From Haladaptatus paucihalophilus DX253 (lineage in GTDB: Archaea > Halobacteriota > Halobacteria > Halobacteriales > Haladaptataceae), in NCBI RefSeq assembly GCF_000376445.1, contig NZ_AQXI01000001.1, positions 2,877,734 through 2,941,733 on the forward strand: a DNA stretch of 64,000 nt, read 5' to 3'. Shown piece after piece: positions 42,222 to 51,800 of the stretch (the first letter of the stretch is position 1; every line of letters begins with the position of its first letter). The notes under the pieces are model-generated. The model did no database searches and had not been told where the DNA came from. It worked only from the letters and a program-made list of their open reading frames with translations. Both the position numbers and the translations under genes were made by a program.

Positions 42222-42743
42222 ATGCCCGACCTCGAAACGCTTTCCGAACGAGTGTCAACACTCGAACAAACGCTGACGGACGGTGAAATTCCCGCACTAC
42301 AGGACGATGCGGAACTCCGCCGGACGACGGCCGACCTCGCCGCGCGGATGGACGAACTCGAAACCGAACTGGACGAACTCGACGCCGCGGTCCAAGCCCT
42401 TCGCGGCTACGTCGGCAACATTCGTGCGGTCAACGACGACGTGGAGCGCCGCGTAGACGCCGCTCTAGCGAAGGCGGAAGCGTGCCAGTCAGACACCTCG
42501 AAACGGAGTTTCGAAACCGGGAGGAACCGGACGGCTTCCCGGTCGAATCGGGTAACCTCCGCGAGGCAGTTCGGGATGGATTCCGAGAGCGGTTCGAAAA
42601 CCGGCCGACAGCACTCAGGTAACGATTCCGAAGGTTCCGGCCGGTCGAACCCTCCATCACCGTACGAAATTCCACGCACCGACGGCGACCGCACCGAATC
42701 GGGAGACCGTTCGCTCACGGCGCGCCTCCGCGAGTTGTTGTGA
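42222..42743 (+). CDS. Coiled-coil protein, first gene of the Tad-like operon
   Basis: A 173-residue soluble protein. Residues 5-90 show a heptad-like coiled coil (LETLSERVSTLEQTL, ELRRTTADLAARMDELETEL, LDAAVQALRGYVGNI). The rest is Ser/Gly/Arg-rich and probably disordered. NCBI lists similar proteins as a haloarchaeal coiled-coil family (DUF7310, from memory). The TTAAATA promoter supports the ATG. The stop overlaps the next gene (GTGA at 42740-42743), so it belongs to the secretion-like cluster. Confidence 0.82.
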   Translation: MPDLETLSERVSTLEQTLTDGEIPALQDDAELRRTTADLAARMDELETELDELDAAVQALRGYVGNIRAVNDDVERRVDAALAKAEACQSDTSKRSFETGRNRTASRSNRVTSARQFGMDSESGSKTGRQHSGNDSEGSGRSNPPSPYEIPRTDGDRTESGDRSLTARLRELL

Positions 42744-43282
42744 GCGTTCGCACCGTTCTCGCCGTAGTGCTCGCGCTCGCCCTCTGTAGCGTCTCCGTTC
42801 CCGCCATCGACCACGCCCGTCGGGACCGGGCGACGTACCGCGCCGACGCGGAACTGGCGACCGTCTCGCGCTCGATGACCGACCTCGCCGACGAAACCGC
42901 TGTCAGGTTCGGCGACCTTCCACCGACCGGGGGCGGTCCGCGCGGCGCGCGAAGAGTGGTTTCGCTGTCGCTCCCGCCCGAATCCGTGACGGTGGGACGG
43001 ATCGAGTTCGTCGCCATCGGCGGCGTTCCCGGCCGTCAGAGTTTGAAAGACGACTTCGGAGACGTGCTCGCGTATCGTGTCGCGGGCGGATCGACCCGCG
43101 TCCGACACGTCCCGTTCGACGTTCGCATCGCGACGAGAAGCGAGACGGATGGCGGGTGGACCGTCCGACCGGACGGAGAACCTCTCGTCGTCCACGCACC
43201 CGCTCGGCGGGACATCGCGCTGCTGTTGGTCGAATACCGCGGACGTCGGACCGTCCTCGTCGTCCCGGCGGCTCAACTTTAA
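42740..43282 (+). CDS. Single-TM secreted-side protein of the Tad-like operon
   Basis: A 180-residue protein starting at GTG, overlapping the coiled-coil gene. It has a signal/anchor helix (TVLAVVLALALCSVSVPAID, 5-24) and then a mostly beta exterior domain (RRVVSLSLPPESVTVG, TVRPDGEPLVVHAPA, GRRTVLVVPAAQL). It resembles the N-terminal anchor plus pseudopilin-like layout. I recall it as DUF7311, but the number is from memory. Its last codons contain the promoter of the ATPase gene. Confidence 0.78.
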   Translation: MSVRTVLAVVLALALCSVSVPAIDHARRDRATYRADAELATVSRSMTDLADETAVRFGDLPPTGGGPRGARRVVSLSLPPESVTVGRIEFVAIGGVPGRQSLKDDFGDVLAYRVAGGSTRVRHVPFDVRIATRSETDGGWTVRPDGEPLVVHAPARRDIALLLVEYRGRRTVLVVPAAQL

Positions 43283-43283
43283 G
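43278..43283 (+). promoter_or_regulatory. Internal promoter for the secretion ATPase
   Basis: TTTAAG lies 26-31 nt upstream of the ATPase ATG at 43309, inside the final codons of the preceding gene. It allows separate, leaderless expression of the ATPase. Confidence 0.55.
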
Positions 43284-43308
43284 ACGGAGAACGCGACCAC
43301 GGAAGTCC

Positions 43309-45372
43309 ATGTGGAACCCACTGTCGAGCGCTTCGTCCGACGACCGAGACTGCCGCTGTGACCCCTCGTTCGACGGCGCGACGCTGACCGTCGATGCGGA
43401 CGACTGTCCCGGAAACGGCGAACTCGCTGAACGCCCCGCGTGCCGCGCAACAGTCATCGACGCGCTCACCGACCGCGACGCGGACCGAATCGTGTCGCGG
43501 GCGACCGGCGTCGAACGGACGTACGAAGGCGACGGCGCGGCGTTTCTCGTGGCGGCAGGACGGTTCGTCGAGCGTGTCACCGCCCACGACGACACGCTCG
43601 CGGAACGAGCGCGTTCCGACCCGATTCGGGCGGGCGTGGATGCCGTCGGACGGGCGGGACCGGTTTTCGACATCGCCGCGGAAACCGGCCTCGCGGAGGG
43701 CGTCCATCGGTTCGACGACTATTCGGCCCTCTTTCGTCCGTTCGTCGGGCCGACCATCGCCCGGTCGCAAGTGTCGCTCCGTCCGCCCGCGGACGCCCGA
43801 CTTGACGACCGGTATTCGCTTTCGACCGGCGCGACGGTTCGCCACTACGAGGCGGGAACCGACGCGGAGCGGTCCGGTGAATCGCGTCGTATCTATCACC
43901 TCGAACCGCTGGAGTACGACCTCGGACCCGACGCGTTCGAAACGCTCGACCGGGCCGCGACGCACCTCGCAAACGGCGGCGTTACGGAAGGGGAGCGAGC
44001 ACCGGGCCGTGCCGTCCGGGCAGTCGCGGAGGCGGGAGTAGTCGCGGATGCGGGAGAAGTCACGGATGCAGGGGCGAAGGCGGGGGTGAGTACGGGAGCA
44101 GGGGCGAACGAGGATGCGAACGTAGACGCCCTCACCGACGTTCTCCGGAAGTACACGCACGGATACGGCGTCCTCACGGACTTGTTCGCCGACCCGGCCG
44201 TCTCCGACGTGTTCGCAACCGCCCCCGTCGGCGACAATCCGCTTCGCGTGCGAGCGGACGGCGAGGAGATGGAGACGAACGTCCACCTCACCGCGGACGG
44301 AGCGGCGTCGCTCGCATCCCGCTTTCGGCGAACGAGCGGGAGAGCGTTCTCGCGTGCGAGCCCGACCCTCGACGCCGTTGCCGAAATCGACGGCACGACC
44401 GTTCGCGTCGCGGGCGTGACCGACCCGGTTAGCGACGGCATTGGCTTTGCTTTCCGCGTTCAGTCCGAAGAACGGTGGACCCTCCCTGCACTGGTCGCAA
44501 ACGGAACGCTTCCATCGGACGCGGCCGCCCTCCTCTCGGTCGGGGTCGAACGCGATGGAACCGGACTCGTCGCCGGACCGCGCGGGGCGGGGAAGACGAC
44601 GCTCCTCGGAGCGTTGCTCTGGGAACTCCCGCCGCGAGTCAGAACCGTCGTCCTCGAAGACACGCCGGAACTACCGGTCGAATCCTTGCAGGGAGACGGC
44701 CGCGACGTGCAGTTACTCCGGACGACGGCGAACGACGACGAACCCGGACTCCGCCCGGCCGACGCGCTTCGGACGGCCCTCCGGTTGGGGGACGGCGCGC
44801 TCGTCGTCGGAGAAGTCCGCGGCGAGGAGGCGAGCGTACTGTACGAAGCGATGCGCGTCGGCGCGAGCGGCAACGCCGTCCTCGGGACGATACACGGCGA
44901 TTGCGGCGATGCGGTGTACGAACGAGTCGTCACCGACCTCGGCGTCCCGCCTTCTTCGTTCGCGACGACCGAGTTCGTCGTCACCCTCGAATCCTACGAA
45001 ACCGACGGCACGCACGGAAAGCGGGTAAAGCGTATCGAGGAGGTCGTTACGAACGGGGACCCGGAAACGGACGGCGCCGACCCGGTGCGGTTCGAACCGC
45101 TGTACGAACTCGACGGCGGGGACCTCGTTCCGACCGGTCGGATCGAGCGGGGAAACAGCGTCCTCGTCGCCTCGCTCGCCGAATCGACGGAGACGTACGC
45201 GGACGTTCGGGCGGCGCTCGCCGCCCGAACTCGGGGTATCGAGCGTCGCGTCGAACGGGTCGCGCCCTCGTTCGAGGTCTCGACGAACCGAATCGGAGAT
45301 AATCGATTCGGAACCGACGGAATTGGGAGTGCCCAAATCAGGAGTGGCCAAATCGGGGGCGACTCGGCGTGA
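43309..45372 (+). CDS. Type II/IV secretion system ATPase (TadA/VirB11-like)
   Basis: A 687-residue ATPase that powers pilus assembly or secretion. The C-terminal motor has Walker A GPRGAGKTTLL (about 425), the Asp box VVLEDTPELP, Walker B-like GALVVGEVRGEEA, and the His box TIHGDC. The first 230 residues form a haloarchaeal-specific N-domain. A low-complexity Ala/Gly/Val insert (DAGEVTDAGAKAG, about 240-270) links the parts. The final 25 residues repeat IG/SG-type sequence. It is the motor of the surrounding operon. Confidence 0.92.
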   Translation: MWNPLSSASSDDRDCRCDPSFDGATLTVDADDCPGNGELAERPACRATVIDALTDRDADRIVSRATGVERTYEGDGAAFLVAAGRFVERVTAHDDTLAERARSDPIRAGVDAVGRAGPVFDIAAETGLAEGVHRFDDYSALFRPFVGPTIARSQVSLRPPADARLDDRYSLSTGATVRHYEAGTDAERSGESRRIYHLEPLEYDLGPDAFETLDRAATHLANGGVTEGERAPGRAVRAVAEAGVVADAGEVTDAGAKAGVSTGAGANEDANVDALTDVLRKYTHGYGVLTDLFADPAVSDVFATAPVGDNPLRVRADGEEMETNVHLTADGAASLASRFRRTSGRAFSRASPTLDAVAEIDGTTVRVAGVTDPVSDGIGFAFRVQSEERWTLPALVANGTLPSDAAALLSVGVERDGTGLVAGPRGAGKTTLLGALLWELPPRVRTVVLEDTPELPVESLQGDGRDVQLLRTTANDDEPGLRPADALRTALRLGDGALVVGEVRGEEASVLYEAMRVGASGNAVLGTIHGDCGDAVYERVVTDLGVPPSSFATTEFVVTLESYETDGTHGKRVKRIEEVVTNGDPETDGADPVRFEPLYELDGGDLVPTGRIERGNSVLVASLAESTETYADVRAALAARTRGIERRVERVAPSFEVSTNRIGDNRFGTDGIGSAQIRSGQIGGDSA

Positions 45373-47081
45373 TCGTGCGACGCTTCGAGTCGCTCTGTGC
45401 TCGCCTCGCATCCCTCTACCCGTGGGACGTGTCGGCGGAAGACGACATCGACCGGGCCATCGGCTTTCTGGGAGGAGAAATCGACAGCGTTGCAGTCGGT
45501 CGGGGTGCGAACGGTGCGGCGGTTTTCGGGTGTTTCGTCGCCGTCGTCGGTGCGGCCGTGGCTCCGCCAGCGCTCCGCATCGTAGTCGGGGTGCTGCTGG
45601 TCGCCATCGCCGTCGGCTTCTCCTCTCTGCTTCGACATCTACCCGAACTCCTCGCCGCCGCGAAGCGGACGCAAGCGCTCGGCGACGCGCCCGACCTCGC
45701 GGCCCGCGCCGTGTTGTGGATGCGGATAGAACCGACCGCGGAAGGGGCCGCCGCGTTCGCTGCACGGACGGGTGATGGCCCGCTCGCGTCGAGTCTGGGC
45801 GACCACGTTCGACGCTCGGTCGGGTCGCCGATGGCCGGACTGACAACGTTCGCGGCCGAGTGGGAACCGTGGAACCCGCCGCTTCATCGGTCGATGGTAC
45901 TGATTTCGGCGGCGAGCGAGGCACCACCGGGGGAACGAGCGCGGACGTTGGACCGCGCACTCGCCGCGATTCTCGACGGGACGCGAGAACGGATGGCGGA
46001 GTTCGTCGCCGAGATTCGCGGGCCAGCGACGGCGTTGTACGCTTTCGGCGTCCTGCTTCCGCTGGCGCTGGTCGCGGTGCTTCCGGCGGCGCGAACCGCG
46101 GGACTGCCGCTGTCGCCCGCCGTGTTGGTCGCCGGTTACGACGTTCTGCTTCCCGCACTCCTGCTGGCGACGAGCGTGTGGTTGCTCACCCGTCGGCCGG
46201 TCGCGTTTCCGCCGCCGGACGTCTCGCGGTCACACCCCGACGTTCCCGAAAGACTGTGGCCGGTCATAATTTCCGGCCTCGGTGCTGGCGGTCTCGCGCT
46301 GGTCGTCACGACGGTTTTCCTCCCCGGATGGACGCGCTGGATAGCCTGCTTCGGCTGTCTCGTCGGTGTCCTACTGGTCGGGGTGACGCGTCCGACGGTT
46401 CTCGTCAGAAACCGGGTTCGAGCGGTCGAAGCGGACCTCACGGACGCGCTCTATCTCGTCGGTCGCCGGGTGAAGGAAGGATTGGCGGTCGAGACGGCCA
46501 TCGTCGCCGCTGCAGACGAAATCGGTGGGGAGACGGGTGCCGTCTTCGAGCGAGCCACGCGAATACAGCGACAGCTCAGGATGGGCGTTCGGGAGTCGTT
46601 TCTCGGCGACTACGGGGCGCTTTCGACGGTACCGAGTCCGCGCGCTCGGAGCGCCGTGGCACTCCTCGCGCTCGCCGCGGACGAGGGGCGACCCGCTGGC
46701 GGTGCCGTTCTGGCGATGGCCGACCACTTGGACGACCTGCAGAGCGTCGAACGCGAGGCGCGACGCGAGCTTTCGCAAGTGACCGAGACCCTCCGACATA
46801 CGGCGGCGATATTCGGGCCCCTCGTCTCGGGTGCGACCGTCGCGCTGGCGGGCGGAATGTCGGGCATGGGTGGTTCGTTCGGGAGCGCGTTTCCGGTGGA
46901 TGTACTGGGCCTCGCGGTCGGCATCTACGTCCTCTGTCTTTCGGCCATCGTCACGACGCTCGCGGTCGGACTCGAACACGGACTCGACCGGACGCTGGTC
47001 GGCTACCGCGTCGGCCATTCCGTGTTGTCCGCGACCGTCGTGTACCTCCTCGCGTTCGTGCTGGCGGGTGCGCTGACCTGA
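45369..47081 (+). CDS. Type II secretion F-type membrane protein (TadB-TadC/FlaJ-like, two modules)
   Basis: A 570-residue integral membrane platform protein with two T2SSF-like modules (about 60-250 and 330-540), each carrying pairs of long TM helices. The second module reads VGRRVKEGLAVETAIVAAAD and RAVALLALAADEGRPAGG-like stretches. The start is GTG at 45369, overlapping the ATPase stop. Its length and double module resemble FlaJ/TadBC fusions, which form the inner-membrane base that the ATPase turns. Confidence 0.9.
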   Translation: MIVRRFESLCARLASLYPWDVSAEDDIDRAIGFLGGEIDSVAVGRGANGAAVFGCFVAVVGAAVAPPALRIVVGVLLVAIAVGFSSLLRHLPELLAAAKRTQALGDAPDLAARAVLWMRIEPTAEGAAAFAARTGDGPLASSLGDHVRRSVGSPMAGLTTFAAEWEPWNPPLHRSMVLISAASEAPPGERARTLDRALAAILDGTRERMAEFVAEIRGPATALYAFGVLLPLALVAVLPAARTAGLPLSPAVLVAGYDVLLPALLLATSVWLLTRRPVAFPPPDVSRSHPDVPERLWPVIISGLGAGGLALVVTTVFLPGWTRWIACFGCLVGVLLVGVTRPTVLVRNRVRAVEADLTDALYLVGRRVKEGLAVETAIVAAADEIGGETGAVFERATRIQRQLRMGVRESFLGDYGALSTVPSPRARSAVALLALAADEGRPAGGAVLAMADHLDDLQSVEREARRELSQVTETLRHTAAIFGPLVSGATVALAGGMSGMGGSFGSAFPVDVLGLAVGIYVLCLSAIVTTLAVGLEHGLDRTLVGYRVGHSVLSATVVYLLAFVLAGALT

Positions 47082-47136
47082 GTGCTCACGGGTGTTCGTT
47101 CTCGGGTGTCCCGTCCCCCGATATTCTCGGCGTACA

Positions 47137-47142
47137 TTTAAG
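47137..47142 (+). promoter_or_regulatory. Promoter before the pilin-like gene group
   Basis: TTTAAG lies 26-31 nt before ATG 47168. It marks a second transcription start for the downstream pilin-like genes. Confidence 0.55.
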
Positions 47143-47167
47143 TACGAAAACGGGACCATTCCGTCCC

Positions 47168-47662
47168 ATGTTCGACGCACCCCTCGACGCGTGGTACGTC
47201 TGGCTCGGCGTGACGGTTGTCAGTTTCGCCGTCCTCGGCGTCGCCATCGAACTGCCGACCGCACCGCCGCCGAACGCCGCAAGTGTCGCCGATACGGTCG
47301 ATTCCGTCGCCGGATGCACCTACACCGCGACCGCCGAACACCCGCTGTCGGCGCGGAAGATAAAGCTCGGTCCGCGGCGGTTGGGGCTGAACGGGAAGGG
47401 CGGAATCGCGCACGCGACGTTCGCGTACGGTCCGGTCGTTCCAGTCGTTCCCGACGGGGGAAGGCGTTCCGACTCCACTTCCCGACTGAACCGCGTGTTG
47501 TCCGGGTCGCCGCCGTCCGCGGTGTTCGATTCGCCCGCCGACTTCCGCGCGGCGATACGGGAATCCAGAGACCACCAGTCGGTCTGGCGACGGGCGCATA
47601 GCACGCTTCGCGTTCGCTGTGTTTCGTGGGAGGGAGTCGATGCGACGCTGGTCTCCGGGTAG
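47168..47662 (+). CDS. Small single-TM protein of the Tad-like cluster
   Basis: A 164-residue protein with an N-terminal helix (WYVWLGVTVVSFAVLGVAIE, 9-28) and an exterior domain that begins PTAPPPNAASVADTVD and later has GPRRLGLNGKGGIAHATFAY. It resembles haloarchaeal pilus-cluster proteins (DUF7283, number from memory). ATG at 47168 follows the TTTAAG promoter. Its stop lies inside the next gene (overlap 47640-47662). Confidence 0.78.
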   Translation: MFDAPLDAWYVWLGVTVVSFAVLGVAIELPTAPPPNAASVADTVDSVAGCTYTATAEHPLSARKIKLGPRRLGLNGKGGIAHATFAYGPVVPVVPDGGRRSDSTSRLNRVLSGSPPSAVFDSPADFRAAIRESRDHQSVWRRAHSTLRVRCVSWEGVDATLVSG

Positions 47663-48038
47663 GGCACAGACCGAACCCGTCGCGGCCATCGTCGCCGTCT
47701 TCGCGGTCTGTTTCGGACTGCTCGCCTACACCGGCGTCCTCGGCGACGCGATGCCTCGATCCGAGCGAACTCTCGGACCGACGACGCTTTCGTCAGTTCG
47801 GGACGCCGCGAGTTCGAACGGCATCTTGATTCCCACGCGTCTCGCGGAGTCCTCCGCGACGCCCGACGGCTATCACTGCAACGTTACGCTCACGGTAGGA
47901 AAGCGTGAGTGGCACGACGGGCCGACGCCACCGCCGAACGCCAAAGTTCCGAGCAGCCCAGCGGCAACGACGGTGAGCGTTCGAATCGCGCCGGGTGACG
48001 TTCGACCGGGACGGCTCCGCGTGGTGGTGTGGAAATGA
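47640..48038 (+). CDS. Type IV pilin-like protein of the Tad-like cluster
   Basis: A 132-residue pilin-like protein. The N-terminus RRWSPGRAQTEPVAAIVAVF has the archaeal prepilin pattern: a basic leader ending in Gly, then a Gln-Thr-Glu-Pro start and a long hydrophobic helix. PibD would cut after Gly7 (inference). The rest is a short exterior beta domain (GYHCNVTLTVGKREW). Start at 47640, overlapping the previous gene by 23 nt; its own stop overlaps the next start at 48035. Confidence 0.8.
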   Translation: MRRWSPGRAQTEPVAAIVAVFAVCFGLLAYTGVLGDAMPRSERTLGPTTLSSVRDAASSNGILIPTRLAESSATPDGYHCNVTLTVGKREWHDGPTPPPNAKVPSSPAATTVSVRIAPGDVRPGRLRVVVWK

Positions 48039-48868
48039 GGGCCATCAGCACCGTTCTCGACGTGACCCTGTGCCTGCTGCTGGTCAGCGCCAGTGCTTTC
48101 GTCCTCGCCGGAGCGAGGCCACCGCAATCGACAGCGCGGACGCGAACGGCCGAATCGACGGCGAACGTCCTCACGACCAGCACCGCCGGACTGAACTACA
48201 CGATTCGGACCGACGACGGAGCGATTCATCGGACGACACGCGGTACCCTCGCCGGACTGCTCGGCCAGACCGCACTGGCAAACGCGTCCGTTCGCGGAGC
48301 CGAACTGTCACGGGCGAGCGACCCGTTCGAGCACGCGGTCGCTCGCCGTGTGCGAGAACGACTCGACCGCCCGTCCCGCATGCGACTCCTCGTCCAATGG
48401 GAACCGTATCGGAACGCTCACCTTCGAGGGCGGTTCGCCGTCGGTAAATCACCGCCGCCCCAAGTGGACGTTCACGCGGCTGAGATCACGCTTCCGAACA
48501 AATTTCCGCCGGTTCGAGAGCGAGCACTCGACGCCGCTCGACGCGGCGGTTACCGCGACGTCGCGCGGGTCGTCGCCGCCGGAATCGTTATCGGTCTGGT
48601 TCCGAACCGAACGACGACGCTGGCGCTACACGACCGCGAGACGGGAGCGACGGTTGCGGCTCGACTCAGACGGTTGGTTCGGCTGTACGACGTGTATGGG
48701 TTGGATACGAACACTCTCACCACTGACCGAGCGAGACGTGCACTCATCGACGCGCTGACCGCCGCCGTCGAAGCCGACCTCCGGTCAACGTTCCGGACGC
48801 CGACCGAGGCTGCCCGGTCGGTGTCGCTCGGCGAGACGCGACTCGTCGTCAGGACGTGGGACGCGTGA
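48035..48868 (+). CDS. Pilin-like single-TM protein of the Tad-like cluster
   Basis: A 277-residue protein with a pseudopilin-type start MRAISTVLDVTLCLLLVSAS, where the helix begins almost at once. The outside part is Arg-rich and helical (YRDVARVVAAGIVIGLVPNR, AARLRRLVRLYDVYGL). It overlaps both neighbours by 4 nt. It resembles the DUF7284 group (number from memory). There is no catalytic signature, and it probably forms a minor pilin or assembly factor. Confidence 0.78.
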   Translation: MRAISTVLDVTLCLLLVSASAFVLAGARPPQSTARTRTAESTANVLTTSTAGLNYTIRTDDGAIHRTTRGTLAGLLGQTALANASVRGAELSRASDPFEHAVARRVRERLDRPSRMRLLVQWEPYRNAHLRGRFAVGKSPPPQVDVHAAEITLPNKFPPVRERALDAARRGGYRDVARVVAAGIVIGLVPNRTTTLALHDRETGATVAARLRRLVRLYDVYGLDTNTLTTDRARRALIDALTAAVEADLRSTFRTPTEAARSVSLGETRLVVRTWDA

Positions 48869-51800
48869 ACCTCGCCGACGACACCCGCGGACGGGTACCG
48901 TTCGCGTTGATCGGCGTCCTACTGCTGGTCGGGAGTCTCTCCTTCGCGGGTGCGCTGGTGGCTCGACCGGCACCGCACGTGAACGAGAATGTGGAGCAGA
49001 GCATGCGAACCGTAACCGCCGGAACTCGGACGGCGCTCCGCGGGGCGGTCCGACAGGCCGGTCGGGAAGCGGCCGCCGAACCGCTCGTTCGTCCGGCGAA
49101 CACGACCGCCGGGCGGGTTATGGACGGCGCAGCTCCGTTTCGGGACTACCTCCGCCTTCGAATCTATCTTACAGCGCGGGAACGATTGCGTTCGGTGGGT
49201 GCCCACGGCGGCGACGTGCGTGCGACCGCATCGCTCCCGGCGACGCCGAACGCGACGGCACTTCGACGGGCGAAGCGACGAGTCCACGTCGAACCGGTCG
49301 GGAACCTGACGGAGGCCGGGCTACGGGTTCGCATCGACGGCGTGTCGATGCGTGCGACCCGCGGCGGGACAACCGTCGCCGCCACGAAGAAAAACGTGAC
49401 GCTCGTGGTTGAAACGCCGGTTCTGGCGCTGCACGAGCGCGTTCAGCGATTCGAGCGGCGGCTCGACAGCGGGCCGCTCGACCCGGGACTCGGCCGTCGA
49501 CTGACCGCCCGGCTCTACGCGGTAACGTGGGCACGAGGATACGCACAGTATGGCGGAGCACCGATTGCAAACGTACTGTCGAACCGCCACATCGAGTTGC
49601 TGACGAACGGCGCGATTCTCGAAGAGCAGACGAAATCGTTCGGGACGAGTGACCCCGACGGACGACGGGGAGTTCGTCGTGCAACCGCTCGCGTCGGTCT
49701 CACCGACCTTCTCGTTCCGACGACCCAACACGGAAAGCTCTGGACGGACCTCGTTCTGAACACGGCGGGTGGGGGCGGTGCGGACGGCACCATCGACGGT
49801 TCACTCGATGCGGCGTCGGAACCGCTCGACTCCGCGCATTCCCCCGAAACGGGAATGAACATCGGCGTGAACGAATCGGCGGAGCGTGCACTCTTGGACC
49901 TCATCGACGGCGGCGAGTCGAGCGAGTTGGACGCCGCAATCGGGTCGGCGTATCGCGTTTCCGTCCGCCCAGTTGCGAGCGTTCGAACCGTCCGCGACGA
50001 ACTGAAACCGCATCCCCGTCCGCCGGGTGAGGGATGGACGCTCCGGGATGAGCGAACGAAAACGCACGTTTCGGTCCAAAACGCCAGTGCGTCGTCTCCC
50101 GGAACACGGCGGGGCTGGCACCTCCTCTGGACCGGTGCCCGTCGTGTCGTTCGAACGCACACCGTCGTTCGGCGGTGGGAGCGGGAAGACACGACGCAGG
50201 ATGAGAATCGCGGGTGGACCGCGCGATTGCCGTTCCCCGGCACTTCGCCACGACCACAACCGACGCCGCCGGGACCCACACCTCCGACGCAACCACGGCC
50301 ACCGACGAATCGAACCGTCCGAACGACCCACCGGTGGACGGACGAGTTCGTCGTCTCGCTCGGCGTCGCTGGCGACCACGTGACGACGGACCGCGCACCG
50401 GTTCGACCCCTTCCGAGCGCCCACGAGGCGAATGGGGCCGCCGGGCCGAACCTCGCGGACGTTCGGGGAATGGCGATAGAACGTCTCGTCACCGACCGCG
50501 GCGGCGCGGACGGGTTGGCACGTCGTGCGAGCGTCGGAACGATGAACACGCGAGCGGTCGCGGTGCAGGGTCGATATTCGAATTTGCTTCGAGCGCGGGC
50601 GTACCGCGACGTGCGGTCGCTTCGGAACCGGGTTCGAAACCGCTCGGTGACCGTTTCCCGCGGGACTCTCGCAACTGGCGGAACGAATCCGGCGGCGAAA
50701 CTGGCGTCGTCCCTTCGCGCCGACCGAAGCGCGCTGATCGGCGTACCCGCGAGATACGAGGACGCCGCCGAACGGGCGCGATACGCGGCCCGTGCGACGT
50801 ATCTCGATGCCGTCATCGACCGACTCGATAGCAGGGCGGAGCGTACCCGTCGAACGCGGATGGGACTCGGCAGGGCGGTGCGGGACGCGACGGGCGTCTC
50901 GCTCGACCGAATTCGACGGATATTCGCGGCTCGTCGGAGGGTCACCTCTCCGTCCACGCATCGGCTGCGAACGAGCGGCCCCGGAACACCGGTCAATATC
51001 AGCGTCGATGGCGCACCGCCGTATCTGACGCTTTCGGCGGTGAAACATCGCCACGTTTCGGCCGTCCCGCGCGGGTCGAAGACCTACCCGCTTTCGGCGC
51101 GGAACGTCAACCTGTTCACGGTTCCGTCGTCCGACATTTCGGACGGCATCGTTTCGCTGCTCCCGGATGGACGAAAGCCGAAACGAGTTCGGCTACGGAC
51201 CGCTGGCGTCGCGCTTCGGGCAGCGAACGAGACGCTTGCGACTGAAACGAACGCGTCGCTTCGACGACGACGCGACGACCTTCAGCGGGCGCTGTCTTCA
51301 TCGATAGGCGATATCGAACGAAACGTCCGGGGCGAACTCGCCGCGAGCGACGCCATCGAACTCGATAGGTCGGAGCGTCGAACGGCCGTTCACCGCGGAG
51401 TGACCCGCTGGCGGACGACGGCGAATCGGGCCAGTGCTATCGCGAACGGTTCGGCTGCTGGGAGTATCGCACGAGCGGTCGAAAGGGAACGTCGGGACGA
51501 TTGGAGCCGAATGCGACGCGATGCGGCGACGATTCGGATTCGGTTCGCGCTCGAATCGGCACGACGGGACGTCGATGGGGTACGCCAGTCGAGCGTCGCA
51601 CCGACCGTCTCCACGACCCGCCGCGTTCTCGTGACGGAGCTGAAAGCGGCGGTACAACAGGGCATCGAAAATCGGGTGCAGCAGCGATTGAACGAATCCA
51701 TCAACGAAACCGTCGGGGACTTACCGGCGGGACTGCCGGTCGTTCCCGTCCCCGGCTACTGGTACGCGACGGTCAACGTCTGGCAGGTGGACGTGTCGGG